Assembly (NCBI RefSeq): GCF_047324305.1
Contig: NZ_CP178740.1
Coordinates: 1,612,001-1,676,000, forward strand
Source: Acerihabitans sp047324305
GTDB lineage: Bacteria; Pseudomonadota; Gammaproteobacteria; Enterobacterales; Enterobacteriaceae
Direction of reading: 5' to 3'
DNA length: 64,000 bases
Positions 8,109 through 17,112 of the stretch are shown here, piece after piece. A program made the position numbers and the translations under genes. Position 1 is the first letter of the stretch. Each line of letters opens with the position of its first letter. Below the pieces are notes generated by a model, which was not told where the DNA came from, searched no databases, and was given only the letters and a program-made list of their open reading frames with translations.

Positions 8109-9746
8109 CTACCTGAGCGGGTATTCTTCCTGCTCCCGGTGCGAAGTCTCCGCCGCCGGGGCGTCCCCGTCAACCGGCGGCGTTAATTCATCCCCGCCGG
8201 GTTTCAGATCGCCGCCGCGCCCGCCCGCTTCGTCCGCGGACGGCGCGCCGTCATCGTCATACAGCCCTGAGACCGCCCCTTCCCCCGGCGGGTCGGTATA
8301 GGGTTGGCGCCCGGATTCCTCCGCCAGGACCGGATTGATCGGACGTTTGATTTCAACGCCGAGCGCCCTGAATCCTTCAGCCTGGCTGATGAGATTACCA
8401 CGCCCCTGCGCCAGTTTATTCATGGCCTGGCGATAGACTGCCTGCGCTTTGTCCAGGCTTTGGCCGACGGCGGTCATATCGTCGACGAACAGCCGCATTT
8501 TGTCGTACAGCCGCGCCGCCCGCTCGGCAATATGCTGCGCGTTGCGGCTCTGGTGCTCATAGCGCCACAGGTTATTAATGGTGCGCAGCGCCACCAGCAG
8601 CGTGGTCGGGCTGACGAGCATGATATTCTGCTTCAGCGCCTCGCCAATCAGCTCCGGCTGCTTATCTATAGCCAGCATAAAGGCCGGTTCGACGGGGATA
8701 AACATCAACACATAATCCAGCGAGCGTAAACCAGGCAATTGTTGGTAATCTTTTCTGCCGAGCAAACGCATGTGCCCGCGCAGCGAATTGATATGCTCCA
8801 GCAGCGCGGCCTGGCGCTCCAGGTCGTCATCGCTGTTGAAAAAACGTTCATAGGCCACCAGGGACATTTTGGCGTCGATGACCACATCCTTGCCCTGCGG
8901 CAGGCGCACGATCACGTCGGGCTGCATGCGGTGGACAGCATCGACCTGGATATTCACCTGGGTCTGGTATTCATACCCTTCCCGCAGTCCCGAGGCTTCC
9001 AGCACCCGGCTCAATACCACCTCGCCCCAATTGCCCTGGGTTTTGTTATCGCCTTTCAACGCGCGGGTAAGGTTAACCGCTTCCCGCGCCATTTCGGCGT
9101 TAAGCTGCTGCAGGCTGCGGATTTCATGGGTGAGGGTATGGCGCTCGCGCGCCTCCTGCCCGAAACTGTCCTGGACCTGCCGGCGAAAGCCGTCCAACTG
9201 CTCGCGCAGTGGCATAAGCAGCAAATCCAGGCTTTGCCGATTGAGTTCATCCACTTTACGCCCGCTTTGTTCGAAGATCCGGTTGGCCAGGTTTTCAAAC
9301 TGCGCCGCCAGCCGCTGCTCGCTGTTGACCAGCAGGCGCTGTTTTTCCTCGGCGGCCAGACGGGTTTCCTCCAGGCGAATGGTGACTTCGCGCAGCTCCG
9401 CTTCCTGCGCGCTGTTCACCTCGCGCTGTGCCCGCAGTTCCTGGTTCAGTTGCTCGCATTCGCCGCGCCAGTGCGCCAACGGCGCCAGCCGTTCCTCGGC
9501 GGTGGCGAGACGCCCGTACAGGTCGCGCATCTCCCGCTCAGCGGCGCGCAGCTGCTGCTCGCACTGGCGATAAGCGGCCTGCGCACGTTCCACCTCCTGC
9601 TGCGCCGTCGCCAGAGATTGCGTGCGCAGGCGCAGCTCCGCCTCAGCGCGCCCCTGCTGCCGCTGATAACGGGTCGCGGCGATAAGCAGACCGGCCAGCA
9701 CCCCGATTGCCAAGCCGCCCAGGCCGTAAAACAGGCTGAAATCCAT
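8109..9746 (-). CDS. rmuC: RmuC, DNA recombination limiting protein
   Basis: Proposed nuclease-fold protein that limits recombination at inverted repeats. An N-terminal membrane segment comes first, then a long coiled coil rich in Glu/Gln/Arg (about residues 30-190), then the conserved catalytic-like region with GDNKTQGNWGEVVLSRVLE and DVVIDAKMSLVAYERFF. The product is 545 residues against 475 in E. coli, with the excess in the acidic Gly/Asp/Pro-rich tail. The start at 9746 is set by GGAGG upstream and by the MDFSLFYGLGG match; the frame is open 35 codons further back. Confidence 0.94.
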   Translation of the reverse strand: MDFSLFYGLGGLAIGVLAGLLIAATRYQRQQGRAEAELRLRTQSLATAQQEVERAQAAYRQCEQQLRAAEREMRDLYGRLATAEERLAPLAHWRGECEQLNQELRAQREVNSAQEAELREVTIRLEETRLAAEEKQRLLVNSEQRLAAQFENLANRIFEQSGRKVDELNRQSLDLLLMPLREQLDGFRRQVQDSFGQEARERHTLTHEIRSLQQLNAEMAREAVNLTRALKGDNKTQGNWGEVVLSRVLEASGLREGYEYQTQVNIQVDAVHRMQPDVIVRLPQGKDVVIDAKMSLVAYERFFNSDDDLERQAALLEHINSLRGHMRLLGRKDYQQLPGLRSLDYVLMFIPVEPAFMLAIDKQPELIGEALKQNIMLVSPTTLLVALRTINNLWRYEHQSRNAQHIAERAARLYDKMRLFVDDMTAVGQSLDKAQAVYRQAMNKLAQGRGNLISQAEGFRALGVEIKRPINPVLAEESGRQPYTDPPGEGAVSGLYDDDGAPSADEAGGRGGDLKPGGDELTPPVDGDAPAAETSHREQEEYPLR

Positions 9747-9816
9747 GTTACCTCCGCCTAAAACAATACTGACTGCCACGTTAAGGGCGAACTGTATAGA
9801 TGTCCAGCGGGTTTTA

Positions 9817-10347
9817 TCAGCCGATGAAGCGGCTAAGCCATTGGATGCCAAACGCCCCGGGCGCCAGCAGGCCGAAAGCCCAGACCGCGGCCGAGCCGAG
9901 ATTGGCCAGTTGGAAATAGAATCTGGGCATGCCGCAAATGCCGGCTACCAACGGCACCACCGCGCGCAGCGGGCCGAAAAAACGCCCGAAAAAGGCGCCG
10001 GCGATACCCCAGCGGTCGAAAAAGGCCTGCCCGCGCGCCAGCATATGGGGATGCCGGGAAAACGGCCAGAGATGCTCCAGCCGCTCCTGGTAATGATATC
10101 CCAGCCAATAGGAGAGCCAGTCGCCAAAAAAACCCCCGGCCACCGCCGCGGCATAGACCGGCCAGAAAGCAATGCCGGCCTCGCCGATAAGCGCGCCCAG
10201 CGCCAGCAAAATGACGGTGGCGGGCAGCAGCAGCGATAAAAACGCCAGGGATTCGCCAAAAGCGAGAATAAACACGAGCGGAATGGCCCAGAATTGCTGC
10301 TGGCGGACAAATTCGGTGGTATGGGCAATGATTTCATCCAATGACAA
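9817..10347 (-). CDS. DedA-family membrane protein (YabI-like)
   Basis: DedA proteins are inner-membrane flippases or transporters linked to undecaprenyl-phosphate recycling and proton-motive-force maintenance. The protein has several hydrophobic spans and the family signatures FGESLAFLSLLLPATVIL and FGRFFGPLRAVVPLVAG. No ATG gives a sensible N-terminus. TTG at 10347 has GGGAG five bases upstream and gives 176 residues; TTG at 10341 is also possible. The downstream gap to rmuC is 70 bases. Resemblance to YabI is by eye, and the substrate is unknown. Confidence 0.85.
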   Translation of the reverse strand: MSLDEIIAHTTEFVRQQQFWAIPLVFILAFGESLAFLSLLLPATVILLALGALIGEAGIAFWPVYAAAVAGGFFGDWLSYWLGYHYQERLEHLWPFSRHPHMLARGQAFFDRWGIAGAFFGRFFGPLRAVVPLVAGICGMPRFYFQLANLGSAAVWAFGLLAPGAFGIQWLSRFIG

Positions 10348-10487
10348 GGCGGCTCCCTTGGCGCAGGGCGGTAAAGTACCGGGAAGACCGGTAGGGGGAG
10401 TTTGTATCCTATGATGCCATGACAAAGCGCGGGTAGATTAAACCGGGGGCAAACGACCGGGAACTTTATCCCGGCCGCGAAAAAGGC

Positions 10488-11252
10488 TCAGGCAAGCAGC
10501 AGCCGGGCGGCCTCGACCACAATGCTTACCGCCGCGCTTTCCGTTTGCTGCATCGTCAACGCGTCGGGGATTTCCTGCTGGGTGCGGTTGACGATCACCC
10601 CCGCCACCATGCCGGCGCGTAACCCCTGGGTGGAGCACATGGTCAATAAGGTAGCGGATTCCATTTCATAATTCATCACCCCCATTTCCTGCCATTCGCG
10701 CATGGACCCCTTGAAGCGGCTGACCACCCGTCCCGAAAAGGTGTCATACCTTTCCTGCCCCGGATAAAAAGTATCCGACGAGGCGGTAACGCCGATATGG
10801 ACCCCGGCCCCGAGTCGCCGGGCCGCCGTCACCAGCGCGGTGGTACAGTCGAAATCGGCCACCGCGGGATATTCCATGGGCGCGAAATGCAGGCTGGCGC
10901 CGTCGAGTCGCACCGCGGCGGTGGTCACCAGCACATCCCCTACCGGGATTTGCGGCTGTATGGCGCCGGTGGTGCCCACCCGCAAAAATGTCCGGATGCC
11001 CAATTGCGCCAATTCCTCGACGGCGATGGAGGTGGACGGGCCGCCGATGCCGGTGGAACAGACAATCACCGTCTGACCGGCAAGACCCGCGCGCCAGGAG
11101 GTGAATTCGCGGTGGCTGGCCAGCGGCTCGGGATCGTCCATCAAACGGGCGATTTTCTCCACCCGCTGCGGATCGCCGGGAATGATGGCCAAGGTGGCGC
11201 CGCGCAGATCGGCATGCGTCAGGCCAAGATGAAAGACATCGGAAGCGGACAT
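10488..11252 (-). CDS. udp: Udp, uridine phosphorylase
   Basis: Cleaves uridine with phosphate to uracil and ribose-1-phosphate in pyrimidine salvage. It has 254 residues against 253 in E. coli. NP-1-family motifs are present: IPGDPQRVEKIA for phosphate binding, STGIGGPSTSIAVEEL, the ribose/phosphate site RVGTTGAIQP and the substrate-site MNYEMESATLLTM. It is separated by about 100 bases from an unrelated three-gene insert that replaces the usual direct junction with dlhH/metE. Confidence 0.97.
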   Translation of the reverse strand: MSASDVFHLGLTHADLRGATLAIIPGDPQRVEKIARLMDDPEPLASHREFTSWRAGLAGQTVIVCSTGIGGPSTSIAVEELAQLGIRTFLRVGTTGAIQPQIPVGDVLVTTAAVRLDGASLHFAPMEYPAVADFDCTTALVTAARRLGAGVHIGVTASSDTFYPGQERYDTFSGRVVSRFKGSMREWQEMGVMNYEMESATLLTMCSTQGLRAGMVAGVIVNRTQQEIPDALTMQQTESAAVSIVVEAARLLLA

Positions 11253-11355
11253 GGCAGATACCTCTGAGAATAAAATGTTAGCACGCAGATAATATCGACA
11301 TTATCCATTTTTTATCCGCCATTGTCCGGTGGCATGTCACATTCACTGAGACAGG

Positions 11356-11865
11356 CTAAGCCGTCGCCACCTCATGGAACAATAGCTTCATTTTCTCATT
11401 GTCCCGAATGGCCGTAATCAGGCTGGCGAAGACCTCATAAGGCGTCATATGCCCCCCATCGTCGATGATTCCCCTCAGCCAGGTACCGATTATGGTCCAC
11501 GCCTGCTCTTTCATCAGGGACATCACCTCATACAGCAGTTTCTGGACGCCGTATTGCGCAACTTTTATTCCTGTAGCAAACAAAGACGCGACTGACGAGA
11601 CCTCGCGGCCGATACCGAACAGGCGCCCCACCGCGTTGCCGACGCCGGCAAGCCCCGAGACCAGTTTCGTCAGCCCGCTGGCGTTAACTATTTTTTGCGC
11701 GAAGCGGGCGACGGCCGTAAAGGGCGAGGTGGCGGAGGCCTCCGGAGCGTTTTTAACCCCGAAAACACGTTTGGCTAATATCTTTTTGCCCGGACCGCTG
11801 TTTTGTTCAGTGGTTTTTGGGACTACAGTACTGTCTGGCATGGAATGACTGGCAGAGATATACAT
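11356..11865 (-). CDS. hypothetical protein, island gene A
   Basis: Not recognised. The 169-residue product starts with a polar ~40-residue segment rich in Ser/Thr/Lys. A Gly/Ala/Val-rich, weakly hydrophobic helical stretch follows (about 50-115), then a mixed tail containing WTIIGTWLRG and YEVFASLITAIRDNEK. No classical Sec signal is seen. GGGAGA sits six bases before the ATG, supporting translation. It shares length, overall architecture and a faint C-terminal pattern with the next gene, suggesting an old duplication (inference). It belongs to a three-gene insert between udp and dlhH. Confidence 0.75.
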   Translation of the reverse strand: MYISASHSMPDSTVVPKTTEQNSGPGKKILAKRVFGVKNAPEASATSPFTAVARFAQKIVNASGLTKLVSGLAGVGNAVGRLFGIGREVSSVASLFATGIKVAQYGVQKLLYEVMSLMKEQAWTIIGTWLRGIIDDGGHMTPYEVFASLITAIRDNEKMKLLFHEVATA

Positions 11866-12207
11866 GACAATTCTCCCGTGACATGGAATTTGATAAGGCC
11901 TGCCCTTTTAACATAGCTATTAATTACTCCTGATAATAGTTTCTTGGCTATCATAAAAGGAAATATCCTTTTTCTGGGTAGTGAAATGCAAAAAATGAGA
12001 ATACGGAATATAATTCAAGCGCAGCACTTTGAATGAACGTTGCATTTTCGTCAAAGACAATTTTCATTTAATGCTATTTTTATTGGGCGCTATATAAGTA
12101 AGATTAATGGCGCCCAAACCGGCCGAGATATTTATAGAGAGAGCCATTCCCCGAAAGGAGGCTCACCGGCCGGGGAAATCAGCTCTATATCCCCCTCCCC
12201 AAACACG
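11866..12207. other. intergenic region, 342 bp, no gene seen
   Basis: AT-rich spacer between two unrecognised reverse-strand genes. It probably holds the promoter of the 11356-11865 gene. No open frame with a convincing ribosome-binding site was found on either strand, and no repeat or strong hairpin stands out. Confidence 0.6.
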
Positions 12208-12717
12208 TTAGGACATAGAGAAGGTTATCAGCAGATAGTTGATTATGGGATGTTCACTAATACATGCCGCTAAGTACTCACGAACGACTCCCGCGCCGAC
12301 ATTCATCATCTCGCTCACTTTATCAAGGCAGGTTTGCAGCATAGGGTATAACGTTTCCCGGGAGAAAGAGGTTATTTCCTCCAGTAGGGGCGATGCGCCT
12401 TTTTGCACCGCGTCGGCAAGATAATCATAGACTTTGGCCAGGATAGCCATCGAACCGCTTACCGTTCCCGCAATCACGAATGCCCTCCCGGCTCCCGCGA
12501 ATGAAGCGGCCAGGGGACTGGACCCGAGCCCGATAACGGCGCAACCGAGCGCCGCGCCTTGCATGAGTGTGACCAGTTGTGGCGCAATGGTGGACAGGGT
12601 GTCGACACCGTTCCTGACCATTTTCAGCATACCCGCCAAACCGCTGGGGGCGTTATCGGCGGCGGCGTTTACGCCGATCGCCACCGGTGGGGGTAGATGG
12701 GCAATGGATATCGTCAT
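12208..12717 (-). CDS. hypothetical protein, island gene B
   Basis: Not recognised. The start at 12717 (MTISIAHLPPPVAIGV) is preferred because AAGG lies nine bases upstream; the frame is open 18 codons further. The 169-residue product has a Pro/Ala-rich N-terminus and two weakly hydrophobic Gly/Ala stretches (LMQGAALGCAVIGLGSS and FAGAGRAFVIAGTVSGSMAI). Its amphipathic helical C-terminus contains VREYLAACISEHPIINYLL. Length and organisation match the 11356-11865 protein. A secreted or membrane-active protein is possible but not shown. Confidence 0.72.
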   Translation of the reverse strand: MTISIAHLPPPVAIGVNAAADNAPSGLAGMLKMVRNGVDTLSTIAPQLVTLMQGAALGCAVIGLGSSPLAASFAGAGRAFVIAGTVSGSMAILAKVYDYLADAVQKGASPLLEEITSFSRETLYPMLQTCLDKVSEMMNVGAGVVREYLAACISEHPIINYLLITFSMS

Positions 12718-12838
12718 GAAAAAACCTTTAAAATTGTAAAAACACCCGGCAGAATTTGTCTCATCCTGCAAACTTTAGTACGTGAATATAAATAAACTAC
12801 TCACTTGTTGCGTTATTATTACCACGTCAAAATTATCT

Positions 12839-13621
12839 TCATTGCCTCGATGGCTGCATAAAAAGGTGGCTGAGCAAGAGGAATATCTTTTGCGTCATAT
12901 TTTTCAGCGCATCAAAAAAAGGATTGATGATAAGATCTTTTATCGTCAAAACTGCACGCTCAATAGCTGTATTTATCTTACCGCTTAGGAATTTGAATGC
13001 GGCCACTATATTATCTATTAAATTTTTCGCTTGAATAAAAAAAGCCACTGATTTCTGCAATGCTTTTAAAAAAAACAGACCTTTTTCATAGTCGTTTTTT
13101 TCTTTCTCAACGAGATTGATAATATCATGTGTGCTCTTGCTCACCAGTTCGGCCATACTCAACGGGACGCAAAATGCTTTCTCATGTTCGGGGTTTACTA
13201 TTCTATTAATAAGATCAGGTAAATGGCTATGGGTGATAAATTTAATCATGCCGACAAGGGGCATATCCTGATTTCTAGGGCCATGGCCCGGATAATGCTC
13301 GGTTGCATTTAGGGCGAACCCGCCTATTGCCGGCATTTTCTGCATAAAAAGGCCCCCGTTAGCGCAAAAATGAGTCACATTTCCTACGTATTTCATAAGA
13401 GTTGACATTTTACGGAAATACATTCGCTCACATAAATGTTCGGCAGCGAAGGCGATCTGGCTTATATAATAAAATGAATTGGCCATGCTTATTACGCTAT
13501 TCACAATCTCTTTTAGGCTGTTTTTTAATCTATCAAGGCAATGTGATCCACGGAGGTGAAGAAAGCCATCCGCCAAGGCGGGGGGGTGGTGATTTATATA
13601 TACAGTGTCCATATTAACCAT
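12839..13621 (-). CDS. hypothetical protein, island gene C (AT-rich)
   Basis: Not recognised; 260 residues. The N-terminal half contains scattered Cys/His/Tyr. The C-terminal half (about 165-255) is a run of amphipathic and hydrophobic helices rich in Phe, Leu and Lys. The DNA is visibly more AT-rich than its neighbours, which suggests horizontal acquisition. AGGA lies about ten bases before the first ATG; a second in-frame ATG is three codons in. It is the first-transcribed of the three island genes if they form a unit, although gaps of 121 and 342 bases argue for separate promoters. Confidence 0.7.
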   Translation of the reverse strand: MVNMDTVYINHHPPALADGFLHLRGSHCLDRLKNSLKEIVNSVISMANSFYYISQIAFAAEHLCERMYFRKMSTLMKYVGNVTHFCANGGLFMQKMPAIGGFALNATEHYPGHGPRNQDMPLVGMIKFITHSHLPDLINRIVNPEHEKAFCVPLSMAELVSKSTHDIINLVEKEKNDYEKGLFFLKALQKSVAFFIQAKNLIDNIVAAFKFLSGKINTAIERAVLTIKDLIINPFFDALKNMTQKIFLLLSHLFMQPSRQ

Positions 13622-13748
13622 ATTGAAATATTCCTGTCAGAAGCAATAGATAAACTAAATACTTAAAATATTCTTATCTGTTAAACCAAGCTGACCTTAA
13701 CTAACAAAAACCATAAAAACTTTAAAAAAAAGCTCTTTTCGCCGGTGA

Positions 13749-13764
13749 CGTGATATTTATCACC
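13749..13764. promoter_or_regulatory. CRP/FNR-like palindrome upstream of dlhH
   Basis: CGTGATATTTATCACC is a near-perfect palindrome resembling both the CRP site (TGTGA-N6-TCACA) and the FNR core (TGAT-N4-ATCA). It is centred about 116 bases before dlhH and 135 bases before the 13621 start. A TATAAT lies near 13831. Either gene could be the target. Confidence 0.3.
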
Positions 13765-13872
13765 TATTTAGAAAGCTTTTCCATGCAAAAAAATGGCCGT
13801 TCTCGACGGTTCAATAACCCGCCGACTTGACTATAATAAGGGCTGCAATCACTGGATAACCAAGGTATCCCA

Positions 13873-14700
13873 ATGACTCCTGACGACACCATCGCTTCGG
13901 TAACCTCCCGCGCCGGATTTGCGCCGGCCGCCGGTACACCGGCTTCCTCTGCGATCCATACCGACGACATCGGGCTGATTGCGGCCATGACGACGATTAC
14001 CACCCAGGGTAAGGAAATGCCGGCCTATATGGCGCGTCCCGCCGGGGATGGCGAACGCTTTCCGATAGTGCTGGTCGTCCAGGAAATTTTTGGCGTGCAT
14101 GAGCATATCCGCGACCTGTGCCGCCGCCTGGCAAAACAGGGCTATCTGGCCGTGGCCCCGGAGCTTTATTTCCGCCAGGGCGATCCGAGCGCTTATGATG
14201 ATATTCCTACATTATTCCAACAGTTGGTCAGCAAGGTACCGGATTCTCAGGTGATGGCCGATTTGGATCATACCGCGCATTGGGCGGCGCGCCATGGCGG
14301 CGACAGCCGGCGCCTGGCGATCACCGGTTTTTGCTGGGGAGGGCGAATCGCGTGGCTGTATGCCGCCCATAATCCGCAGCTCAAGGCGGCGACGGCCTGG
14401 TATGGCAAACTGGTGGGTGACAAAACCCTGACTACGCCACGCCATCCGGTGGATGTCGCCGCGGAGCTCACCGCGCCGGTGCTGGGTTTGTACGGCGGGC
14501 AGGATACCAGTATTCCGCAGGCGAGTATTGATGCCATGCGCCAGGCGGTCAGCGCCGCCAACGCGGTTGCGGAGATTATGGTCTACCCCGATGCGGGACA
14601 TGCGTTTAATGCCGATTACCGCGCCAGTTACCATGCGCCGTCGGCCATCGACGGCTGGCGGCGTATGCTGGCATGGTTTGATAAGTACGGCGTGAAATAA
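13873..14700 (+). CDS. dlhH: dienelactone hydrolase family protein (DlhH/YsgA)
   Basis: Alpha/beta-hydrolase with a cysteine nucleophile. The catalytic triad is visible as C154 in GFCWGG, D211 in GGQDTSIP and H243 in DAGHAF, with the family Glu in QEIFGVHEH near 71. Length is 275, close to E. coli DlhH (271). The physiological substrate in enteric bacteria is not settled. It is convergent with metE across a hairpin terminator. The N-terminal ~30 residues are variable. Confidence 0.92.
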   Translation: MTPDDTIASVTSRAGFAPAAGTPASSAIHTDDIGLIAAMTTITTQGKEMPAYMARPAGDGERFPIVLVVQEIFGVHEHIRDLCRRLAKQGYLAVAPELYFRQGDPSAYDDIPTLFQQLVSKVPDSQVMADLDHTAHWAARHGGDSRRLAITGFCWGGRIAWLYAAHNPQLKAATAWYGKLVGDKTLTTPRHPVDVAAELTAPVLGLYGGQDTSIPQASIDAMRQAVSAANAVAEIMVYPDAGHAFNADYRASYHAPSAIDGWRRMLAWFDKYGVK

Positions 14701-14704
14701 ATTA

Positions 14705-14722
14705 AGGCGCCGGAAGGCGCCT
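14705..14722. terminator. bidirectional terminator between dlhH and metE
   Basis: Stem AGGCGCC/GGCGCCT around a GGAA loop, right after the dlhH stop and just before the metE stop on the other strand. The reverse-strand side continues TTAATTTATTT, making it a good metE terminator. The forward side continues CTTAATT. Confidence 0.6.
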
Positions 14723-14732
14723 CTTAATTGGC

Positions 14733-17009
14733 TTATCTTTGTTCGGCGCGCAGTCGTTTCGCGGCGCTGACCATATTCGCCAGTGACTGGCGGGTTTCCG
14801 GCCAGGCGCGGGTTTTAAGTCCGCAATCCGGATTGACCCACAGGCGTTCCGCCGGAATACGCTCGGCGGCCTTGCGCAGCAGCGTGACGATCCACTCCTC
14901 GCTCGGCACGTTCGGGGAATGGATATCATAAACGCCGGGTCCGATTTCATTGGGATAATCAAATTCCTTAAAGCTTTCCAGCAGCTCCATATCCGAACGC
15001 GAAGTTTCGATGGTGATCACATCGGCGTCCAGCGCCGCAATGGCATCCATGATGTCGTTAAACTCGCAGTAGCACATATGGGTATGGATCTGGGTGCCGT
15101 CGCGCGCCACCGCGGCGTTCAAACGAAAGGCCTCCACCGCCCATGCCAGGTAGGCCGGCCACTCGCTTTGCCGCAGCGGCAGCCCTTCACGCAGCGCCGG
15201 TTCGTCGATCTGGATAATGCCGATGCCCGCCTGCTCCAAATCCGCCACTTCATCGCGCAGCGCCAAAGCTATCTGGCGCGCAATCGTCTTACGGCTGACA
15301 TCCTCGCGCGGGAACGACCAGCACAGGATGGTCACCGGACCGGTAAGCATGCCTTTCACCGGCTTGTCGGTCAGCGACTGGGCATATTGCGCCCATTCCA
15401 CGGTGATGGGCGACGGGCGGCTGATATCGCCGATGATAATCGGCGGTTTTACACAGCGGGAGCCGTAGCTTTGCACCCAGCCGTTTTGCGTAAAGACAAA
15501 GCCGTCCAGATGCTCGCCGAAGTACTCCACCATATCGTTGCGCTCGGCCTCGCCGTGCACCAGCACATCAAGCCCCAGGCGTTCCTGTTCGGCGATAGCG
15601 TGTTTAATATGCTCGCCAATCCCGGTGCGGTAACGCGCTTTATCCAGGCGCCCGCGTTTGAAGTCCAGGCGCAGGCCGCGGATATCGGCGGTTTGCGGGA
15701 ATGAACCTATGGTAGTGGTCGGCCATGCCGGCAGGTCAAAACGCCGGCGCTGCACCTGGGCGCGCTGCGTATAAGGCTGTTGGCGCCGGCTGTCCTGCGC
15801 GGTGATTTTTTCCAGGCGGGCGCTGACCTGCTGATTATTGACCCGGCTGGAATGCCGGCGATTGCGGATAGGCTGGCTGTATTGCGCCAGTTCCCGCAGA
15901 TGCGCGTCATCGGGCTGCGCCAGCGCCGCCCGCAGCAGTCCCAGCTCGGCGCATTTTTGCAGGGCAAAGGCGAACCAGCTTTTCACTTCGTCGTCCAGAC
16001 GGGTCTCGACGCTTAAATCTATGGGGCTGTGCAACAGCGAACAAGAGGTTGCCACCCATAGCGGGCGCTGGCCGGCCAGCGGCTGGATGCGCTCAAGGCA
16101 GGCGGCAAGGTCGGCGCGCCAGACGTTGCGGCCGTTGATGATGCCCAGCGACAGCAGCCAGTCCGCCGGCAACTGCGCGTGCAGTACAGCAAGATTATCC
16201 TTGCCCGCCACCAGGTCTACATGCAGGCCCTGGACCGGCAACGCGCGAATCTGGTCCAGATGGTGGCCGATACTGTCGAAATAGGTGGTCAGCAGCAGCT
16301 TGACCGATCCCTGCAAATCCTGATAGGCGGTTTGATAGGCGTCACGCCAGGCCTGCGGCAGTTCCAATACCAGCGCCGGCTCGTCGATTTGCACCCATTC
16401 GATACCGCGTTTAGCCAGCTCCGCCAGTACCTGGCGATACACCGGCAATATTCCGGTCAGCAGCGACAGGCGGTCGAAGGCTTCACCCTTTACCTTACCC
16501 AGCCACAGATAGCTGACAGGCCCCAGCAGCACCGGCTTGACGTTATGGCCCAGCGCCAGGGCTTCGTCCACTTCGTCCAGCAGTTGCGTCCAGCCCAGGC
16601 GGAAAGATTGGCCGCGGGAAAACTCCGGCACCATATAGTGATAATTAGTATTAAACCATTTGGTCATTTCCGCGGCGGCGGCGGGTTCACCGGTAGGCGC
16701 CCGGCCGCGGCCGATGCGAAACAGGGTATCAAGATCGGACGCATTGGCGCCGTCGCGATGGCGCGCCGGCACATTATCCAACATCAGGCTGGTGGTCAGA
16801 ACATGATCATACCAGGCAAAATCGCCCACCGGCAGCAGGTCCACGCCGGCATCTTTCTGCTGTTGCCAGTGGCGCGCGCGCAGTTCGCGGCCCACGGCCA
16901 GCAAGTCCTGCTGCGACGATTTCCCTGCCCAATAGCTTTCCTGCGCTTTTTTCAGTTCGCGGTGCAAGCCCACGCGCGGAAAACCCAGTGTGTGACTTAA
17001 AATTGCCAT
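14733..17009 (-). CDS. metE: MetE, cobalamin-independent methionine synthase
   Basis: Transfers methyl from 5-methyltetrahydrofolate (triglutamate) to homocysteine. The product is 758 residues against 753 in E. coli. The two-barrel family signatures are LGFPRVGLHRELKKA at the N-terminus and WPTTTIGSFPQTADIR opening the C-terminal half. Zinc-site segments THMCYCEFND and VNPDCGLKTR are intact. The start at 17009 follows GGGAG. An in-frame extension to 17075 runs through the operator region and is not used. It is divergent from metR. Confidence 0.98.
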   Translation of the reverse strand: MAILSHTLGFPRVGLHRELKKAQESYWAGKSSQQDLLAVGRELRARHWQQQKDAGVDLLPVGDFAWYDHVLTTSLMLDNVPARHRDGANASDLDTLFRIGRGRAPTGEPAAAAEMTKWFNTNYHYMVPEFSRGQSFRLGWTQLLDEVDEALALGHNVKPVLLGPVSYLWLGKVKGEAFDRLSLLTGILPVYRQVLAELAKRGIEWVQIDEPALVLELPQAWRDAYQTAYQDLQGSVKLLLTTYFDSIGHHLDQIRALPVQGLHVDLVAGKDNLAVLHAQLPADWLLSLGIINGRNVWRADLAACLERIQPLAGQRPLWVATSCSLLHSPIDLSVETRLDDEVKSWFAFALQKCAELGLLRAALAQPDDAHLRELAQYSQPIRNRRHSSRVNNQQVSARLEKITAQDSRRQQPYTQRAQVQRRRFDLPAWPTTTIGSFPQTADIRGLRLDFKRGRLDKARYRTGIGEHIKHAIAEQERLGLDVLVHGEAERNDMVEYFGEHLDGFVFTQNGWVQSYGSRCVKPPIIIGDISRPSPITVEWAQYAQSLTDKPVKGMLTGPVTILCWSFPREDVSRKTIARQIALALRDEVADLEQAGIGIIQIDEPALREGLPLRQSEWPAYLAWAVEAFRLNAAVARDGTQIHTHMCYCEFNDIMDAIAALDADVITIETSRSDMELLESFKEFDYPNEIGPGVYDIHSPNVPSEEWIVTLLRKAAERIPAERLWVNPDCGLKTRAWPETRQSLANMVSAAKRLRAEQR

Positions 17010-17024
17010 TGCTCTCTCCCATTT

Positions 17025-17048
17025 AGACGTCCGGATGTTTACACATCC
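17025..17048. promoter_or_regulatory. MetJ operator (three met boxes)
   Basis: Three adjacent 8-mers, AGACGTCC, GGATGTTT and ACACATCC, match the met box AGACGTCT at 7, 5 and 5 of 8 positions. They lie in the 102-base metE/metR divergent gap, 15 bases from the metE ATG. Tandem met boxes are the normal MetJ arrangement. Confidence 0.6.
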
Positions 17049-17099
17049 ATATTCACCATGTACTGTATTATCCACAAGCGCAAATTATTCACTTCCAGG

Positions 17100-17112
17100 T
17101 GAAACACCCTCA
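17100..17112. promoter_or_regulatory. MetR-box-like sequence at the metR start
   Basis: TGAAACACCCTCA matches the MetR consensus TGAA-N5-TTCA with one mismatch and abuts the metR ATG. A nearby inverted pair, TTCAC-N6-GTGAA (17089-17104), could also contribute. Autoregulation is plausible but the match is short. Confidence 0.35.

Noticed and set aside
12782..12988. 68-codon forward frame
   Set aside because: It runs mostly antisense to the 3' end of the better supported 12839-13621 gene and has no ribosome-binding site.
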